Positions 61,350 to 64,000 of a stretch of DNA of 64,000 bases are shown piece after piece. The notes below the pieces were generated by a model. It ran no database searches. It saw nothing but the letters and a program-made list of their open reading frames with translations, and was not told where the DNA came from. The position numbers and the translations under genes were made by a program. Origin of the DNA: Catellatospora tritici. GTDB taxonomy: Bacteria; Actinomycetota; Actinomycetes; Mycobacteriales; Micromonosporaceae. The stretch covers positions 278,746-342,745 of the forward strand of contig NZ_JAHRCY010000010.1 of the NCBI RefSeq assembly GCF_019083965.1. The letters run 5' to 3'. Positions within the stretch are counted from its first letter, which is position 1, and every line of letters starts with the position of its first letter.

Positions 61350-61892
61350 ATGACCGGCCCCGCCACCCGCCCGCTGCTGTTCCTGGACGTGGACGGTCCG
61401 CTGAACCCGTACGCGGCCAAGCCCACCCGGCGTCCCGAGGGCTACCAGACCCACCGGATGCTGCTGGCCTCGATGGCGCAGCCGCACCGGCCGTCGTACC
61501 ACCGCCGCAGACCGCTGCGGGTGTGGCTGAACCCCGACCACGGCCCGAGCCTGCTGGCCCTGCCGTACGACCTGGTGTGGGCGACGACCTGGACCGACGA
61601 GGCCAACGAGTGGATCGCGCCCCGGCTGGGCCTGCCCGAGCTGCCCGTGGTCCAGTGGCCCCGACCGCGCCAGGACGGCCCCGGCGGGGTCTTCTGGAAG
61701 ACCGCGACCCTGGTCGAGTGGGCCGCCGGGCGGCCGTTCGCCTGGGTCGACGACGACGTCACCGACGCGGACGTCGCCTGGGTGGCCGCGCACCACGGCG
61801 GCCCTGCGCTGGTGCACCGGGTCGACCCGAAGCACGGGCTGCGCGCCGGGGACTTCGCGGCACTCGCGTCCTGGGCCGGTGTGATGAGCTAG
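61350..61892 (+). CDS. HAD-like hydrolase-fold protein
   Basis: A 180-residue protein with a HAD-type first motif FLDVDGPLNPY (nucleophile aspartate), WATTWTDEANEWI in the second-motif position and FAWVDDDVTDADVAWV as the acidic fourth motif. A short insert replaces the usual cap. It may be a small phosphatase; the substrate is unknown. It lies 49 bases after pmt in the same direction. Confidence 0.75.
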   Translation: MTGPATRPLLFLDVDGPLNPYAAKPTRRPEGYQTHRMLLASMAQPHRPSYHRRRPLRVWLNPDHGPSLLALPYDLVWATTWTDEANEWIAPRLGLPELPVVQWPRPRQDGPGGVFWKTATLVEWAAGRPFAWVDDDVTDADVAWVAAHHGGPALVHRVDPKHGLRAGDFAALASWAGVMS

Positions 61893-61935
61893 GTGTCAGC
61901 CGGTGGCTGTGGTTCGGCACGCTGTCCTGACCGTC

Positions 61936-61971
61936 GTGCGCCGGGGAGGGCGGCCGCCCTCCCCGGCGCAC
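61936..61971. terminator. 36-base perfect palindrome, bidirectional terminator
   Basis: GTGCGCCGGGGAGGGCGG is followed directly by its exact complement, between two convergent genes and 5 bases from the minus-strand stop. Confidence 0.75.
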
Positions 61972-61976
61972 GCGCG

Positions 61977-64000
61977 CTAGATGGTGCTGGTGTTGATCTT
62001 GTACCACATGTGGTCGCCGTAGCGGCTGACCAGCTCGGGCCTGCCGTCGCCGGTGACGTCGGCGGCCTGGACGTAGTCGCGGGCGTTCCAGCCGGTGCCC
62101 AGGTCCTCCCACACGTTGCTGAAGCCGATGGTGCTGGCGGAGCTGGTGCTGAGCTTGATCCACAGGTGGTCCACGGTGCGGCCCACGACGTCGGCCTTGC
62201 CGTCGTGGTTGACGTCCACGACGGTGATCCAGTCCCAGGTGTTCCAGCCGACCCCGTCGTCGAACCAGTCGTCGGCGAAGCTGACCGAGCTGCCCACGGT
62301 GGTATTGATCTTGTACCACATGTGGTTGTTGTAGCGGCCGATCAGTTCGGGCTTGCCGTCGCCGGTGACATCGGCCGCCTGCACGTTGTCCCAGGTGTTC
62401 CAGCCGCCGCCGAGGTCCTGCCAGCCGCCGAACGAGACGGTGCCGCCGGTGCTGGTGCTGAGCTTGAACCAGATGTGGTCGTTGTAGCGGCGCATGACGT
62501 CGGCCCTGCCGTCGGCGTTGACGTCCACGACCTTGATCACGGTGGCGGCGTTCCAGCCGGCGCCGTCGTCGTACCAGGCGCTGCCGAAGCTGATCGCGGT
62601 GGCCGTGCTGGTGTTGACCTTGTACCACAGATGGTCGTTGTAGCGGCCGAGCAGTTCCGGCTTGCCGTCTCCGGTGACGTCGGCGAACCCGATGTTGTCC
62701 CAGGTGTTCCAGCCGCCGCCGAAGTCCAGCCAGCCGCCGAACGACACGGCGCTGCTGGAGCTGGTGCTGAGCTTGAACCACAGGTGGTCGTTGTAGCGGC
62801 CCGCCACGTCGGCCTTGCCGTCGTTGTCGACGTCGACGACCGTGATCGAGTTCCAGGTGTTCCAGCCGGGGCCGTCGTCGTACCAGTTGTAGGCGAAGCT
62901 GAGCGTGCCCGAGGCGATGATCTCCGTGTGCCAGGTCTGGACCTGGGCGACCTGACCCCCGAACCAGCCGCCGACGGCACCGGCGCCGCTGCGGTGGGCG
63001 CCCACGCGCAGCGCCCCGGTGGCGTTCCACTTCACCGAGTGTCCGGTGGTGGCCACGTCCACGCCGTTGAGATAGAGCACGACGGTGTTCGTAGCGGCCT
63101 TGTAGGTGACGGTGATCTGGCTCCAGACCCCGTACGACGCGCTGCCCGGGGGTGCGATGGCGGTGTCCCACACCGGGCTGGCCACGTCGCTCTGGCTCAT
63201 CGCGAACCGCCAGGACTTGTCCGACGGCTCGGCCCACAGCTTGAACCCGGCCGCGTTGTTGCCGTCCTGGGACAGGACGGTGCCGCCGCCGGTGGGCTTG
63301 GCCCACAGGCTGACCGAGAAGTCGGCGTTGGTGGCGACTGCCGGGCCGGTGGTGACCAGGGTGCCGCTGACGCCGTTGAGCTGGGCGTCCGGGCTGAACA
63401 GGTCGCCGGTGTTCCAGGTGGCGCCGCCCGCGGCGGCCAGGTTGAGGCTGCCGACCACGTCGGCGGCGGTGGTGATCGGCGCTCCCGCCACGGCGCTGCC
63501 CATGTCGGCCAGCGTCCAGGCGTGGGCGGCGGTGACGAGCGGGATCGTCGCCTGCGCGGTCAGCGTGGCGGTGCCCGCCGGGTCGCTTATCGCGGTGACC
63601 AGGCGGGGCGTGGTGACGCCGCCGCTGGTGGACCACAGGTCGGCGGTGCCGTTGCCGTCGATGTCGGCGGCCTGGACGGTGGCCGTGGCGCCGAGGCCGG
63701 TGACGGTCACCGTGTGGGTGGTGTACGCGATGGTGGCGGTGAACGTGGCGTCGTTGGTGGTGACGGTGATGCCGGTCCACAGGCGCAGGGCGCCGGTGAC
63801 GGTGTTGCGCAGGTACATGGCGGTGCCGGTGGGCAGTCTGGTGGTGGTGATGTCCCAGTTCTGCCAGTTCTGATCGCCGTCGGGGGTGTTCACGGCGATG
63901 TCGTAGCCCATCGCGTAGCCGCCGACCATGTTGCTGTTGGGGTAGTAGGACAGGTAGAAGTGGCCGTAGTCGGTGGATCCGTTGACGGCGATGAGGTCGG
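61977..64000 (-). CDS. Secreted LamG and VCBS-repeat protein, N-terminus beyond the window
   Basis: At least 674 residues of a large exported protein; the frame is open to the window edge (reading DLIAVNGSTDYGHFYL), so the start is missing. An early FG-GAP-like unit (AADIDGNGTADLW) precedes a LamG jelly-roll (DFSVSLWAKPTGGGTVLSQ, VLYLNGVDVAT, LRVGAHRSG). The C-terminal 300 residues are three alternating pairs of about 51-residue repeats: type A VVDVNxDGKADV...DHLWFKLSTS and type B ADVTGDGKPEL...DHMWYKINTS. Each has a DxDxDG-like calcium site. Such arrays form extracellular propellers or adhesion modules. Enzyme activity, if any, is in the part not seen. Confidence 0.8.
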   Translation of the reverse strand, partial: DLIAVNGSTDYGHFYLSYYPNSNMVGGYAMGYDIAVNTPDGDQNWQNWDITTTRLPTGTAMYLRNTVTGALRLWTGITVTTNDATFTATIAYTTHTVTVTGLGATATVQAADIDGNGTADLWSTSGGVTTPRLVTAISDPAGTATLTAQATIPLVTAAHAWTLADMGSAVAGAPITTAADVVGSLNLAAAGGATWNTGDLFSPDAQLNGVSGTLVTTGPAVATNADFSVSLWAKPTGGGTVLSQDGNNAAGFKLWAEPSDKSWRFAMSQSDVASPVWDTAIAPPGSASYGVWSQITVTYKAATNTVVLYLNGVDVATTGHSVKWNATGALRVGAHRSGAGAVGGWFGGQVAQVQTWHTEIIASGTLSFAYNWYDDGPGWNTWNSITVVDVDNDGKADVAGRYNDHLWFKLSTSSSSAVSFGGWLDFGGGWNTWDNIGFADVTGDGKPELLGRYNDHLWYKVNTSTATAISFGSAWYDDGAGWNAATVIKVVDVNADGRADVMRRYNDHIWFKLSTSTGGTVSFGGWQDLGGGWNTWDNVQAADVTGDGKPELIGRYNNHMWYKINTTVGSSVSFADDWFDDGVGWNTWDWITVVDVNHDGKADVVGRTVDHLWIKLSTSSASTIGFSNVWEDLGTGWNARDYVQAADVTGDGRPELVSRYGDHMWYKINTSTI

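Noticed and set aside
1..64000. tRNA, rRNA or known riboswitch
   Set aside because: No cloverleaf, rRNA segment or recognisable riboswitch core was seen by eye; a covariance-model scan was not possible here.

Overview
This 64 kb window is a piece of a high-GC actinomycete chromosome. The GC-rich third codon positions, frequent GTG/TTG starts, many secreted proteins with ricin, LamG or F5/8C carbohydrate-binding modules, SigE-family sigma factor, conservon-type kinase plus roadblock pair and actinobacterial protein O-mannosyltransferase fit a Micromonosporaceae-type soil bacterium. The genus is an inference. No phage, insertion sequence, CRISPR array, rRNA or tRNA was recognised.

Layout. 1-3.7 kb: tail of an ankyrin protein, a PHP-family phosphatase on the minus strand, and two tandem RCC1-repeat secreted proteins that share the same structured leader. 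3.8-13.4 kb: a locus for L-arabinofuranose-containing glycans (divergent LacI repressor, GH127 enzyme, MalEFG-type importer, large secreted glycosidase with two F5/8C domains). 13.5-15.6 kb: a membrane S2P-like protein and an anchored extracellular protein, then about 0.9 kb of palindrome-rich non-coding DNA. 16.5-26.2 kb: a complete L-arabinose operon (araB, araD, a galactofuranose-type YtfQ/R/T/YjfF importer, araA, LacI regulator). 26.2-27.8 kb: three small minus-strand genes. 28.0-30.5 kb: a Tat-exported GH146/GH127-like enzyme whose upstream region carries a site resembling the operator at 4.9 kb. 30.7-35.3 kb: XRE-cupin regulator, acetyltransferase, hypothetical genes, an ECF sigma factor with its membrane partner, and a gene interrupted by an in-frame TAA. 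35.4-38.2 kb: secreted S15 peptidase and a second PHP phosphatase. 38.4-41.8 kb: a coupled PP2C-response regulator / CHASE3 kinase / response regulator cassette. 41.8-48.5 kb: a six-gene minus-strand operon with a cytosine-deaminase-like enzyme, a nitrate/pyrimidine-type ABC importer, a LivK-like binding protein and an FAD oxidase. 48.8-52.3 kb: NIT-domain kinase plus roadblock protein (a shortened conservon) and a DUF1349 protein. 52.4-54.8 kb: xylA and a divergent ROK repressor around a near-ideal operator. 54.9-58.2 kb: repeats, a BASS transporter, a flavin-fold protein and a secreted ThuA-like/ricin protein. 58.4-59.7 kb: wreckage of a SARP/AfsR-type regulator. 59.7-64 kb: protein mannosyltransferase, HAD-like protein, and the end of a LamG plus VCBS-repeat secreted protein.

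The likely common theme is pentose-polymer use. Secreted GH127/GH146-type enzymes and the large glycosidase would release L-arabinofuranose or its oligomers. Two different ABC importers would take them up. AraA-AraB-AraD would carry arabinose to xylulose 5-phosphate, and XylA would convert xylose. Each block has its own local LacI or ROK repressor and recognisable operators. The parts least explained by known families are the conserved nested hairpin ahead of both RCC1 genes, the deaminase/ABC/FAD operon, and the palindromic intergenic elements near 16.0, 26.2 and 55.0 kb.
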